A stretch of 64,000 bases of DNA from contig NZ_JAJNMU010000004.1 in assembly GCF_022458865.1 (NCBI RefSeq), forward strand, positions 186,001 through 250,000. The letters run 5' to 3'. Position numbers and translations under genes: made by a program. Positions 15,352 to 24,073 of the stretch are shown here, in pieces (within the stretch, counting starts at the first letter, position 1; each line of letters opens with the position of its first letter). Source of the DNA: Paenibacillus periandrae. GTDB taxonomy: Bacteria; Bacillota; Bacilli; Paenibacillales; NBRC-103111. The notes under the pieces are model-generated. The model saw nothing but the letters and a program-made list of their open reading frames with translations. It was not told where the DNA came from and did no database searches.

Positions 15352-15398
15352 AACCAAGACCGTTCACAGCCACAATGGACTGAAGAACGGCCTTGGTT
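15352..15398. terminator. Bidirectional terminator between AraC and VOC genes
   Basis: AACCAAGACCGTTC (15352-15365) pairs with GAACGGCCTTGGTT (15385-15398) with one mismatch. A T-rich tract follows on the plus strand. It lies between convergent genes. Confidence 0.65.
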
Positions 15399-15404
15399 TG
15401 TTTG

Positions 15405-15914
15405 TTAGTTCTTATCGATTTCCTTAAACTCGATCGTTGCCCCTAATTTGGCTACGGAATCAAAGTAGGCGTACCGCTCCTTACCTTTTTCCTGCTTATG
15501 GAAGGCAGGCATTCCCTTGCTCTCCATTAGCTCAATATGCTCGTCGAAGCCATCAATATGAAATGTCATAAAATGGATGCCAGGACCGTGCTTTTCTCTA
15601 AATTCCGTCCATGGACTAAGCTCATCATAAGGCTCAATCAATTCCAGATAAATCGGTTCCAATGGAATAATAGCCGTCCGGCATCGTGCATTCCGATATT
15701 CACCTCTGTACCATACATAAGGGGTATTGCCACCCTCTGGTGCAGCTGCAGCTGCTGGTGCCTGAGATAACTCTGATGCGGTTGGTCTTGGCCTGGGTGC
15801 TCTCATCTTGGTCGGGTCAAGCTTGAACAACTCCACATAATACTGGAACGCTTCCTCCAGATTGTCCACGACGACACCCAGCTTGATGATGCGGTTATTC
15901 GATATTTGTTCCAA
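15405..15914 (-). CDS. VOC (glyoxalase/dioxygenase fold) family protein
   Basis: This is a vicinal-oxygen-chelate fold protein of about 169 residues, with typical motifs IIKLGVVVDNLEEAFQYYVELF and GPGIHFMTFHIDGFDEHIELMESKG. VOC enzymes use a metal to isomerise, cleave or oxidise small molecules. The start is probably TTG 15914, nine bases from GGGAG; a GTG at 15923 overlaps that site. A Pro/Ala-rich insertion lies near residues 40-62. It is the last gene of the LacI-linked sugar operon, next to another VOC gene. The substrate is unknown. Confidence 0.82.
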   Translation of the reverse strand: MEQISNNRIIKLGVVVDNLEEAFQYYVELFKLDPTKMRAPRPRPTASELSQAPAAAAAPEGGNTPYVWYRGEYRNARCRTAIIPLEPIYLELIEPYDELSPWTEFREKHGPGIHFMTFHIDGFDEHIELMESKGMPAFHKQEKGKERYAYFDSVAKLGATIEFKEIDKN

Positions 15915-15932
15915 GTCAGACACTCCCTTTAA

Positions 15933-16343
15933 TTAGGATTTGGCTTGCGGTGATTCAGGATCAAGCTGCATAAATTCGATACGATTACCATCGGGGTCTC
16001 TAACCCAGCACTGCCAGTTCAAATCCGCTCCCATCTTGGGCTCCACATCCAAAGTCAGTCCTTTGCTTTTCAAATGGTTGGCGATTTCGTGAATGTCGTT
16101 GACCTCCAGACACAGATGGTTATAGCCTTTAGTAACTTTGGTGTCGTTGTCGACGCCCTGCTTAGCGTTATAAAACAGCTCGATGAATTGTAAATTAAGA
16201 ACCTTTAGATAAACGATCCACGGCTCGTTTTTATCATTTTTTAATTCGAAGCATTTTTTAAATCCAAGCACGTCACAATAAAATTGCAATGATTTGTCCA
16301 TATCGATTACGTTGTAGGCTGTATGGCCGATTCCTTTAAACAT
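15933..16343 (-). CDS. VOC family protein (glyoxalase-like)
   Basis: This is a 136-residue single-domain VOC protein. It contains GIGHTAYNVIDMDKSLQFYCDVLGF at the N-terminus and NHLCLEVNDIHEIANHLKSKG and WVRDPDGNRIEFMQL further on, as in lactoylglutathione-lyase relatives. The ATG at 16343 follows GGAGG; the open frame extends upstream without support. The gene follows the permease at 16482 and precedes a second VOC gene. Two VOC genes at the end of a sugar operon suggest a metal-dependent isomerisation or ring-opening of an imported sugar derivative; this is inference. Confidence 0.85.
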   Translation of the reverse strand: MFKGIGHTAYNVIDMDKSLQFYCDVLGFKKCFELKNDKNEPWIVYLKVLNLQFIELFYNAKQGVDNDTKVTKGYNHLCLEVNDIHEIANHLKSKGLTLDVEPKMGADLNWQCWVRDPDGNRIEFMQLDPESPQAKS

Positions 16344-16481
16344 GTGAATAACCTCCGCTTTTTTGAGTTCGATTGTGTAAATACAGGTTAAAACTATGGA
16401 TGGTGCTCTGTTATTTGATGACAAGGAATACCCTTGGACGACTTATACGGCACTCACCTCCAGCAATAATCAACAGATGAC

Positions 16482-17321
16482 TCAGCCTTTTACCGAGCCG
16501 TCGGAAAGTCCTTGTACAAAGTACTTGCTGCACAACAGGAAAATGATCAGCACAGGTACCGAAACCAACACCGAGGCTCCCATCATAGCCCCCCAATCCA
16601 CAACGAATTCTCCGCTAAAATGAGTGATGCCTATAGGCAGGGTTCGCACGGTATCGGAATTCGATAAATTTAATGCGAACAGGAACTCCTCCCATATATG
16701 CAAGAAGGCATACACGCTTACAGCGATAAGTCCGGGTGATGAGACAGGCAGAATGATCCGAAATAAAGCGCCAATCGTGGTTGTGCCATCAATTTTGGCT
16801 GCTTCCTCCAGCTCCCTCGGTACGGTCTTAAAAAACGAAGTGAGCATAATCACCGACATCGGGATCGTCAAGGCAACATTGGCAATGATCAGGCCGAGAT
16901 AGGAATCAATTATTCCGATTTTGGAGAAGGTCATATAAATCGGCATTATAATGACAACACCTGGCATCATTTGACCGTAAAGCAATCCGGAAGAAAGCTT
17001 CTTCGCCCCTCTGAACCTGAATCTGCTGAATCCGTAGCCCGCCAGAATGGCAATAACTAACGTGATTAAGGTTGCGCTGCAGGTTACCACGATGCTGTTA
17101 AGGAATGCTCTCGGAATTCCGCTTTCAAACAACACCTTGTGATAATTCATTAAAGTAGGCTGCTGTACCGTAATGCGTGGCGGGATCGTGAAATTTTCAT
17201 TCATCGGCTTAATTGATGTGATAAACATCCATATGGCCGGGAACAAGCCGAACATCATAAGCCCAATCAGGAACATGTAACTTAGGATGGCTCTTCCCAA
17301 AGGTCTGGGTTCACGCTTCAT
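16482..17321 (-). CDS. Sugar ABC importer permease, MalG type (importer 2)
   Basis: This is a 279-residue CUT1-family inner-membrane permease with six predicted helices. The ATPase-contact loop is EEAAKIDGTTTIGALFRIILP and the C-terminus KYFVQGLSDGSVKG is typical. It begins two bases after the stop of the MalF-type permease, indicating tight coupling. It works with the permease at 17324-18208 and the binding protein at 18281-19546. No ATPase gene is present. Confidence 0.95.
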   Translation of the reverse strand: MKREPRPLGRAILSYMFLIGLMMFGLFPAIWMFITSIKPMNENFTIPPRITVQQPTLMNYHKVLFESGIPRAFLNSIVVTCSATLITLVIAILAGYGFSRFRFRGAKKLSSGLLYGQMMPGVVIIMPIYMTFSKIGIIDSYLGLIIANVALTIPMSVIMLTSFFKTVPRELEEAAKIDGTTTIGALFRIILPVSSPGLIAVSVYAFLHIWEEFLFALNLSNSDTVRTLPIGITHFSGEFVVDWGAMMGASVLVSVPVLIIFLLCSKYFVQGLSDGSVKG

Positions 17322-17323
17322 GA

Positions 17324-18208
17324 TCAGCCATCCTCCCCCTTCATAAAGAGCTTCATATACACAAAGCTTAAAACGGCTGTAATGATAAATAATATCGTAC
17401 TGGCTGTTGCAGCAACACCGAAATTGTAATTTTGGAAGCCTGCTTTATAAATAAACAGGGAAAGAATTTCCGTTTGATGAGCTGGACCGCCCTCTGTCAG
17501 CACGTATACAAAGGTAAAAGCATTCATCGTCCAAATGGTGAGCAGCAGGATGACAGACATACATGTGGAGGAAATATGCGGGATAGTCACCGTTGTGAAT
17601 TCCCTCCATCCGGTTGCCCCATCTACTCTGGCCGCATCCTTTAATTCTCTGGGCACCGATTGCAAAGCGGCCTCAACCATGATCATGACCAGTGGATACA
17701 TCTTCCACACATTGACCAGAATCGCGGAAAATAATGCGGTATGCTCATCGGATACCCAGTTGATGCTGGTAGAGAGGATACCAAGCGATTTCAATAAATA
17801 ATTGATAATGCCAAAATCCGCATGATACAACCATTTCCAAACATTCACGCTAATAATGCTCGGGATCACCCATGGAACCATCAGCAGGATGCGAATTAAC
17901 GTCTTCCATCTGATAAAATCCTGGTTGATCACAACGGCTGCAGCAAATCCAAGCAAAAACTGAAAAACCACACTGCCGATCGTCCATACAAACGTAACAT
18001 ACAGCGATAGTAGAAACTCGGGATTTTTAAACAGCTCCACATATTGCGTAATACCAACAAATGTCCAGCTTTCCGTGTAGATATCACTTTTATTAAAGCT
18101 TAAGACGATCGTATACAGCAGAGGAAAGATCATGATAAGAGCAATAATCAGTATGGCAGGAAAAACGAACATCGGACCCGGACTACGAATATTTTTCAAA
18201 GCTTGCAT
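17324..18208 (-). CDS. Sugar ABC importer permease, MalF type (importer 2)
   Basis: This is a 294-residue CUT1-family permease with six predicted membrane helices and the coupling loop KDAARVDGATGWREFTTVTIP. The ATG at 18208 follows GTAAGGAGG. It lies between the binding protein and the MalG-type permease in the classic order. Confidence 0.95.
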   Translation of the reverse strand: MQALKNIRSPGPMFVFPAILIIALIMIFPLLYTIVLSFNKSDIYTESWTFVGITQYVELFKNPEFLLSLYVTFVWTIGSVVFQFLLGFAAAVVINQDFIRWKTLIRILLMVPWVIPSIISVNVWKWLYHADFGIINYLLKSLGILSTSINWVSDEHTALFSAILVNVWKMYPLVMIMVEAALQSVPRELKDAARVDGATGWREFTTVTIPHISSTCMSVILLLTIWTMNAFTFVYVLTEGGPAHQTEILSLFIYKAGFQNYNFGVAATASTILFIITAVLSFVYMKLFMKGEDG

Positions 18209-18280
18209 AGGGTTTACCTCCTTACATCCAGCGCGTCTGGATGAATCGACCGAAGCGGAACACTGACAATTCGATCGCTA

Positions 18281-19546
18281 CTATTTCTTTGCCAACAGAT
18301 CATCGATTTCTTTGGATGCATTTTTCATCGCTTCCTCGGGTGTGAATTTACCGGAAAGGGAGCTCTGAATTTGATTAAATACAATTTGTTTAATTTGGGT
18401 CAGCTCTGGAATTTGCGGCAGAGGCTGAGCAAAGGCGAGTGCGTCGACAAAAGCTTTGGTTTGTGGAACCTGATACTTGGGGTCCTTGGCAGCCGATTTT
18501 CTTGCCGAGAAGGTAATGCTGTACTTTGTCGATATTTCCGGCGTAGCCAGAAAATTAATGAATTTCCATGCAGCTTCAGGATTTTTGCTGGAATTGGTAA
18601 TGGACGTACCCCAACCACTAAGAATCGTTTTACGGGTTTGATTGGCGGGGACCATCCCAATTCCGAGATCGATGTTCGCATTGGCTTGTTTAATCGGCGC
18701 TACGTCATATGCTCCCGACATGTACATACCGATTTTGCCGCTGGAGAACAAGTTGCGGTTAGCGATATTATCGTTTTGCAAAATGCTGTTCGGTGTTACC
18801 TTATGTTTGGTGGACAGCTCCACATAGAGCTTAGCCATCTCAACGGCAGCAGGCTCATTCAGCATCGATTTGGTATTGTCGGCGTTGAGAATACTGCCGC
18901 CATTGGATTGAATCATGTTAAATAATTGCGTTGTTAAATTTCCGAAATTCGTCCCGACCAGCCCAATGCCGAATACGTCACCTTTCGTTATTTTCTGTGC
19001 ATCCTCAAGCACCTGCTTCCAGTTTTCCGGTGCCTTGGCAGCATCTATGCCTGCATCTGCAAATAATTTTTTGTTATACAGAAGGCCATGTGTTTCGGCG
19101 CGATAGGGAAGCGTATAAATTTTATCCTTCACTTTGGCCGATTGGATCGAGCCATCAAAAAAATCGGTTAAATCCACTTTATCGGTTTGAATAAAACTAT
19201 CCAACGCTTGAAGTCCGCCTATCGTCGCAAACGGAGTCACCCAATCCAGGTTGATATTAATGATATCCGGTCCGTTTTTCTGTTTGAGAGCAATCAAATA
19301 TTTATCAGACATGCCGTTGTCGGGGTTATACTGGGCATTGATTTTGATGTTCGGATTTTTGCTTTCAAATTCTTTGATGACACCGGGAGTAATGGCTTCA
19401 TTCCAGGCTGCATCCCAGAAAGTCAATTCCACCTTCTTGTCAGCGCTTACACCATTGGCAGCATTATTATCTCCGCATCCGGCCAGAAGCGATCCTAACA
19501 TACCGATGGCCGCCCCCGTCACACTTAGCTTCTTCAGATTCAACAT
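18281..19546 (-). CDS. ABC sugar-binding lipoprotein (importer 2)
   Basis: This is a 421-residue family 1 solute-binding lipoprotein. The ATG at 19546 follows AAGGGGGAAACC; the open frame runs nine codons further upstream without support. The lipobox is SLLAGC (lipidated Cys24). The mature protein begins with VELTFWDAAWNEAITPGVIKEF, the signature N-lobe of MalE/UgpB-like proteins. It is the first transport gene of the operon, 123 bp after the SDR gene. Confidence 0.95.
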   Translation of the reverse strand: MLNLKKLSVTGAAIGMLGSLLAGCGDNNAANGVSADKKVELTFWDAAWNEAITPGVIKEFESKNPNIKINAQYNPDNGMSDKYLIALKQKNGPDIININLDWVTPFATIGGLQALDSFIQTDKVDLTDFFDGSIQSAKVKDKIYTLPYRAETHGLLYNKKLFADAGIDAAKAPENWKQVLEDAQKITKGDVFGIGLVGTNFGNLTTQLFNMIQSNGGSILNADNTKSMLNEPAAVEMAKLYVELSTKHKVTPNSILQNDNIANRNLFSSGKIGMYMSGAYDVAPIKQANANIDLGIGMVPANQTRKTILSGWGTSITNSSKNPEAAWKFINFLATPEISTKYSITFSARKSAAKDPKYQVPQTKAFVDALAFAQPLPQIPELTQIKQIVFNQIQSSLSGKFTPEEAMKNASKEIDDLLAKK

Positions 19547-19669
19547 TGTGGTTTCCCCCTTAGTTTGGTACATAAGTTTTCAAGCAGTACCTGTGGTACT
19601 GTTCAAAAATGGACTCCTAATTGATGCCAACCCTTATGCAAATCACTCCTTCCCATGCCTGCCACCTAA

Positions 19670-20371
19670 TTAAAGCGGCATTGGTTTGCCCAGGTGATTA
19701 ATGAAAGCTATTTTACTTGTAACCGTAATCTTTTTTTCGATGATATTATAAATTCCTTCGGCTGCAGCTGCCGGCTCGCTTGGTGCTTCCTCTCCACCCA
19801 TATCCGTCTTCATCCAACCCGGATGCACGGCATACACGGTTATTCCTTGATCCTGAACATAATGCCGCAGCCTCTCCGTGAACATGTTCAATGCAGTCTT
19901 GGACATACTGTAAGGATAGTTCGTACTGAATGCGTTAATAATGGTGCCTGCTTCCGAGGAAATATTCATTATTACCGGTTGGGTGCCTGCTCCGATGAGT
20001 GGCAGCAAATGTTTGACCACCCGCATCGGCCCGAATGTGTTGATTTCAAAGCTGTGGCGAACGAGATCAAAGTCCAGCTCTTCGATAGTTTTTTCTCTTT
20101 CCACCATAACGGCCGCATTATTGATGATGGCATCCAGTGAGTTTGTCGTTTTGCAGATCTCACTGCTTGCCATTCTTACCGAATCTTCATCCGCGACATC
20201 GATTTCAATCAAATGGACCCGATTGGGATATTGTTTAAACAACGAATCCAGCATGGCAAAGGAATCCGCAGATCTTACGCCTGCGTAAATCGCATATCCT
20301 CTATGCAGTCCCTCCTCTGCTAAGCAATACCCTAATCCCCGATTGGCTCCTGTAATAAAAATAGTTTTCAT
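19670..20371 (-). CDS. Short-chain dehydrogenase/reductase (SDR)
   Basis: This is a 233-residue classical SDR with a Rossmann fold. The cofactor motif is TGANRGLG (residues 7-14), NNAAV supports the nicotinamide, and the catalytic pair is in YSMSK. It oxidises or reduces a hydroxyl group with NAD(P). The gene is the first of the LacI-linked operon and lies 28 bp from an operator-like sequence shared with the regulator gene. It may oxidise the imported sugar or a derivative, with the VOC proteins acting afterwards; this is inferred from position. Confidence 0.88.
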   Translation of the reverse strand: MKTIFITGANRGLGYCLAEEGLHRGYAIYAGVRSADSFAMLDSLFKQYPNRVHLIEIDVADEDSVRMASSEICKTTNSLDAIINNAAVMVEREKTIEELDFDLVRHSFEINTFGPMRVVKHLLPLIGAGTQPVIMNISSEAGTIINAFSTNYPYSMSKTALNMFTERLRHYVQDQGITVYAVHPGWMKTDMGGEEAPSEPAAAAEGIYNIIEKKITVTSKIAFINHLGKPMPL

Positions 20372-20398
20372 GGCTCACTCCCGACACTTAATTTTAAA

Positions 20399-20416
20399 TT
20401 TGGACGCGCGTTTATT
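20399..20416. promoter_or_regulatory. Operator-like site O1 upstream of the SDR operon
   Basis: TTTGGACGCGCGTTTATT, with the palindromic core ACGCGCGT, lies 28-45 bp upstream of the SDR start. The same 18 bases recur at 21647-21664 upstream of the LacI gene. It is a likely binding site for that LacI-family regulator. Confidence 0.7.
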
Positions 20417-20532
20417 TATGGACAAGAAAAACTATTAACATCAATACCATTCTCTACTTCTCAGGTGATACGATTATGCTATTACATACGGATACTTTCA
20501 GGAATCATCCCTTTCTTTACCCAATTCCTTAT

Positions 20533-20553
20533 GAAAGCGCGTTTATAAATGGA
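20533..20553. promoter_or_regulatory. Degenerate operator or cre-like site O2
   Basis: GAAAGCGCGTTTATAAATGG shares GCGCGTTTAT and the ATGGA tail with O1. It also resembles a CcpA cre half (TGAAAGCG). It lies 23 bp beyond the LacI stop codon and could be an auxiliary operator for looping or a catabolite site. Confidence 0.35.
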
Positions 20554-20575
20554 TGTAAAAGAATGAAGCTGTTCC

Positions 20576-21637
20576 TTACTCTTCAACTCTTTTACAGGAT
20601 TCTCTTTCAACCAATTCCAAATCCAGGGTTACTTTTATCGACTCGCTGGCTACACCATTTTCTACAGCCTCAATCACACTTGTAGTAATCCCGGATATAA
20701 ACTCCTTAAAGTTAGAACGAAACGTAGTTAACGCAGGTTTGTAATAAGCGCTCAGCTTCTGATCATTGATTCCAATAATGGAAATATCGTCGGGAACCTT
20801 TAATTGATGATCATTAGCGGCCCGAATCGCACCAAAGGCAATGCTGTCATTGGCTGCAAATATCGCTGTCGGTAAATCGTTTGAATTTCTAATCAAATTG
20901 TCCATCGCCTCGTAGCCGCCGGATTCGTATTGACCATGCATGATCCAATGCTTCTTAACCTCCAAGCCGTGATGCTGCATGCGATTCATAAAGCCTTTGA
21001 ACTTGAAGCTGGCGGAGGCTCTGCTCATTGTACTATTGATAATCCCGATTCTGGTATGGTTTAAACGGACCAAATAATCCACAGCTTGCATAGCGGCCCC
21101 TTCATTATCCAGGTTATATACAATTCGGTTAGGCTCACTGCGTCCGGGTAGAACCTGATCTAATATCCCTACGATAAACCCTCCGGCGATCAGCTCCTCA
21201 ACGATAGGCTCGTGATTTTCCGCTCCAATAAATATTCCACCGGCAATACGCTCCTGATAAAACACTTCTTTGACATTTTTCATGTTCTCAGCTGTACTCA
21301 AGTCCCGAATTATATAGGCAAGCACATTATATCCAAGAATGGAAGCGTTCTCGATTATGCCTGTAATCAACAAATTGGCGGAAGAATCTTCGCTAAAGTG
21401 AGATTGATCGATAAAGAACAAACCTAAAGTTTTGGTCTTTTTGCCAGCCAGGATTTGCGCCGATATATTCGGAAAATAATTATATTGCTCGATGACCCTC
21501 ATGACCTTTTCCCTTGTTTTAGCCGGGACATTAGGGTAATTATTGATAACTCTGCTTACTGTACTTCTGGACACACCTGCAATTTCAGCGATTTCCTTGC
21601 TTTTAATATCCAAGTTTCTCAAAATTCCATCAGCCAT
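20576..21637 (-). CDS. LacI-family transcriptional repressor
   Basis: This is a regulator of up to 353 residues with an N-terminal LacI helix-turn-helix (SKEIAEIAGVSRSTVSRVINNYPNV, about 12-36) and hinge, then a periplasmic-binding-protein-like sugar domain. The first ATG (21637) has CAGGA directly adjacent. A TTG eight codons further in (giving DIKSKEIAEIAG) could be the real start. It has a TTGACA promoter. The same 18-bp palindromic site lies just after that promoter and upstream of the SDR operon, so it probably represses both itself and the operon until an inducer sugar binds. Confidence 0.92.
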   Translation of the reverse strand: MADGILRNLDIKSKEIAEIAGVSRSTVSRVINNYPNVPAKTREKVMRVIEQYNYFPNISAQILAGKKTKTLGLFFIDQSHFSEDSSANLLITGIIENASILGYNVLAYIIRDLSTAENMKNVKEVFYQERIAGGIFIGAENHEPIVEELIAGGFIVGILDQVLPGRSEPNRIVYNLDNEGAAMQAVDYLVRLNHTRIGIINSTMSRASASFKFKGFMNRMQHHGLEVKKHWIMHGQYESGGYEAMDNLIRNSNDLPTAIFAANDSIAFGAIRAANDHQLKVPDDISIIGINDQKLSAYYKPALTTFRSNFKEFISGITTSVIEAVENGVASESIKVTLDLELVERESCKRVEE

Positions 21638-21646
21638 TCCTGTTTT

Positions 21647-21664
21647 TTTGGACGCGCGTTTATT
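21647..21664. promoter_or_regulatory. Operator-like site O3 in the LacI gene leader
   Basis: This is an exact second copy of TTTGGACGCGCGTTTATT. It begins 9 bp downstream of the -10 box and ends 9 bp before the start codon, a typical autorepression position. Confidence 0.7.
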
Positions 21665-21673
21665 CCTGGATTC

Positions 21674-21702
21674 AACTTATCATATCGATTCATCTCTGTC
21701 AA
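21674..21702 (-). promoter_or_regulatory. Promoter of the LacI gene
   Basis: On the minus strand a consensus -35 TTGACA (21697-21702), a 17-bp spacer and a -10-like TAAGTT (21674-21679) precede the operator at 21647-21664. Confidence 0.55.
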
Positions 21703-21751
21703 TGGGGAACCGCTTTCGTATTTGCAGATTTGGGTGCTTCCCATTTACAGC

Positions 21752-21788
21752 AAAAAGGGCAGACGAATAATTGTATTCGACCTGCCCT
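21752..21788 (-). terminator. Intrinsic terminator after the LysM-NlpC/P60 gene
   Basis: On the minus strand GGGCAGGTCGAATA pairs with TATTCGTCTGCCC with one bulge, loop CAAT, followed by TTTTT (21752-21756). It starts six bases after the stop codon. Confidence 0.8.
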
Positions 21789-21793
21789 CGTAT

Positions 21794-22420
21794 TCAATTA
21801 ATGAGACGGCGTGCGCCCCAATAGTGCTCATCATAATAAGGTGTACCAAAAAAAGTGCTGATTTTCACTTCACGGGTGCCCATAGTTCCCGCCTGAAGAA
21901 CCTGATTATTGCCAAGATAAATTGCAACGTGGGAAACGCCGCTCGTATAGGTGCCCTGCAAAAATACAAGATCGCCTTTACGAAGATCACCTTTATCTAC
22001 AGGTGTTCCCATCTGACTCAGCAATGAAGAAGAATGAAGAAGGTCAAAACCATTTTCATTAAATGCATATTGTACAAAGCCTGAGCAATCAAATGCCACA
22101 TAAGGGGTGTCGCCGCCAAACACATAGGGGGTTCCAAGCTGTTTCATCCCTGTCGCAATGATAGCATCCGCTTGTGCTTCCCAGCCTTTTGCTTGCGATC
22201 CTGGAAGATTAATAGAAATACCGGCATGCACATTTTGTGGATCGATCTGCGGATTGGCAGCGATAAGGTCGGAAACATTAACATTTAACTTTTGTGAAAT
22301 GCTCCAGAACGTGTCGGAATCTGTAGCAAGGTACGGATTTGTTGATGCCGCGGAAGCTGAAGCTATCCCTCCAAATAAAAGACTCCCGGCCAGCATAGTT
22401 GAAATGACAAACCTTTTCAT
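21794..22420 (-). CDS. LysM and NlpC/P60 cell-wall endopeptidase, secreted
   Basis: This is a 208-residue secreted peptidoglycan hydrolase. The ATG at 22420 follows TTAGGAGG. It has a signal peptide (MKRFVIS...ASASA, about 1-25), a LysM peptidoglycan-binding domain (about 30-73) and a C-terminal NlpC/P60 cysteine peptidase with Cys112 (AFDCSGF) and His164 (VSHVAIYLG). Such enzymes cut the D-Glu to diamino-acid bond of stem peptides during wall growth. It is monocistronic, with its own terminator. Confidence 0.93.
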   Translation of the reverse strand: MKRFVISTMLAGSLLFGGIASASAASTNPYLATDSDTFWSISQKLNVNVSDLIAANPQIDPQNVHAGISINLPGSQAKGWEAQADAIIATGMKQLGTPYVFGGDTPYVAFDCSGFVQYAFNENGFDLLHSSSLLSQMGTPVDKGDLRKGDLVFLQGTYTSGVSHVAIYLGNNQVLQAGTMGTREVKISTFFGTPYYDEHYWGARRLIN

Positions 22421-22727
22421 GCAATTCCTCCTAAAATTTATTCCTGTCACATACAAAGTCTATCAAATTATAGTAATAGAAAGTATGTGTAAATTATGGA
22501 AATCAACCAATACACAACAAAAAGGCGCCAATACTCCCATGACGGCCGCTCCCTTATTGTGTTTAAAAATGGCATTTATTGACGATATTAATAGTTATTC
22601 ACGATGAACATACAACTCTAAGGACTGCTTGTCCGTCTATATTAAATAATGTCTACAAATCGAGTCTGAGAGCCTTTACATATGACCGTAGTTTGGTATG
22701 ATCGGATAAAGGGAGTGTCTATTTACT
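22421..22727. promoter_or_regulatory. Divergent intergenic region between two wall-related genes
   Basis: I see no gene here. The plus-strand promoter of the deacetylase gene is at 22675-22702. For the minus-strand gene, TATAAT (22467-22472) with TTTACA (22488-22493) at a short 15-bp spacing is a weak promoter candidate. Confidence 0.45.
22675..22702 (+). promoter_or_regulatory. Promoter of the polysaccharide deacetylase gene
   Basis: TTTACA (22675-22680), a 16-bp spacer and TATGAT (22697-22702) precede the ribosome binding site GGGAG and the ATG at 22728. Confidence 0.55.
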
Positions 22728-23699
22728 ATGAAGCTTATGAATAACAAATTTACTTTTCTGCTGGTGCTGGCAAACATGGTATGGTTGGGCGGTTGTTTCT
22801 ACCATTCGTCGGAGCCCTCCATCGCGTCCATTCCTTCTATCCCATCCATACCTTCGTTGATATCCGAGCCTTCCGTGACAGCTGCACCTATCACTGCTTC
22901 TGCTGTCTTGAGCATACCTGCAGCTCAAACGGCTTTACCCATACCTGAAGAAACACCAGCTCAACCCGAGCCTGAACCTTCAGAGTACATGCTGGAAATT
23001 AAGGGGAAATCCAACCAACTAACTCCCAAAGCTTTAAAAAGCATGACCGAGTGGCGCGAGAACATCATTACTTTTGCCCGGAAACATCGTGACAGCGTCT
23101 ACATCAATGGGCCTGACCGGAATAGAGTCGCTTTGACCTTTGATGATGGTCCTGATAACGTCAATACGCCTGCTATTATCGATTCATTGAAGAAATATGG
23201 GGTTAAAGGAAGCTTCTTTTTTGTAGGCGAAATGGCCAAAATCTACCCGGGGGTTGTGCGCCATGCATTCGATAATGGAAACCTGGTGTTAAACCACAGT
23301 TACAAGCATGACAATTTAACCCAGAAAACCAATCATCAAATTCAAGCGGATCTTAATCAGACTGATAAAATCATTGAGGATATAATCGGCAAGAAGCCTG
23401 CTCTGATGCGCTCCCCGTATGGGGATACCGATGAAAAAGTAGTCGCCGCTGCAACCGAAACAGGTCATAAGATCGTCCTATGGTCGATAGATACATTGGA
23501 TTGGTCTCAGCGAGAAAGCGATAATATTGTTCATAATGTCATCGATAATATTCGAAATGGCGACATTATTCTCATGCATTCTACATCAAGAACCAACGAA
23601 ACCGCCAAGGCCGTGCCGATTATGATTGAAGAGCTGCAAAAACGAAATTACGATATCGTTGATCTCGAAACCTTACTGAATGTGCAAGCATACCAATAA
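22728..23699 (+). CDS. Polysaccharide deacetylase (NodB domain) lipoprotein
   Basis: This is a 323-residue exported carbohydrate esterase family 4 protein. The signal ends in a lipobox-like WLGGC (Cys23). A low-complexity Ser/Ile/Pro stretch (about 28-65) forms a spacer to the NodB domain (about 130-318). The five NodB motifs are present: TFDDGPDN with Asp139/Asp140, NHSYKH with His190/His194, MRSPYGD, WSIDTLDW and LMHST. It likely removes acetyl groups from peptidoglycan or a wall glycan at the cell surface. A hairpin terminator lies between it and the convergent fixX gene. Confidence 0.93.
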   Translation: MKLMNNKFTFLLVLANMVWLGGCFYHSSEPSIASIPSIPSIPSLISEPSVTAAPITASAVLSIPAAQTALPIPEETPAQPEPEPSEYMLEIKGKSNQLTPKALKSMTEWRENIITFARKHRDSVYINGPDRNRVALTFDDGPDNVNTPAIIDSLKKYGVKGSFFFVGEMAKIYPGVVRHAFDNGNLVLNHSYKHDNLTQKTNHQIQADLNQTDKIIEDIIGKKPALMRSPYGDTDEKVVAAATETGHKIVLWSIDTLDWSQRESDNIVHNVIDNIRNGDIILMHSTSRTNETAKAVPIMIEELQKRNYDIVDLETLLNVQAYQ

Positions 23700-23724
23700 T
23701 CATCTTATTCATGCCAGAAATGCA

Positions 23725-23758
23725 AAACGAGCCTGCTGAAAAACTGCGAGGCTCGTTT
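23725..23758. terminator. Terminator hairpin between convergent genes
   Basis: AAACGAGCC and GGCTCGTTT (9 bp) enclose a 16-nt loop. The U-tract is short, but the site between two convergent stops fits a bidirectional terminator. Confidence 0.55.
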
Positions 23759-23788
23759 CATATGCCATGGATTCAGCCGCTCCCGGTT

Positions 23789-24073
23789 TCACCCGTACTT
23801 ATAGGTAATGCCATAGCCGCCTTTGGGATATACCCAAGCAATATTATCGGATGGACAAGCAATCCGACAGGTGCCGCATTCAATACAGTTCTCAAAGGCT
23901 ACTGTCGTAATCTTCAGCTTTTTCTCCCACTCATAGACGTCAGACGGACAAAAATAATTACAGTCCTTGGTCTTGCAGCTCAAACAGGTTTCTGTTTCTT
24001 TAATGACCAAATGGGACTCCGTATCGCATTTATAACGGATCGTAAATAGCTTTTCTGAAACATTACAGCTCAT
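23789..24073 (-). CDS. fixX: FixX ferredoxin-like protein
   Basis: This is a 94-residue iron-sulfur protein with two cysteine groups: C30-x2-C33-x4-C38-x3-C42-P and C63-x2-C66-x2-C69-x3-C73-P. That is enough for two [4Fe-4S] clusters. FixX pairs with FixC to pass electrons between the flavoprotein and ferredoxin or quinone. The ATG at 24073 overlaps the fixC stop codon (ATGA); a GTG six codons further upstream lies inside fixC and is less likely. It is the last gene of fixABCX. Confidence 0.93.
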   Translation of the reverse strand: MSCNVSEKLFTIRYKCDTESHLVIKETETCLSCKTKDCNYFCPSDVYEWEKKLKITTVAFENCIECGTCRIACPSDNIAWVYPKGGYGITYKYG

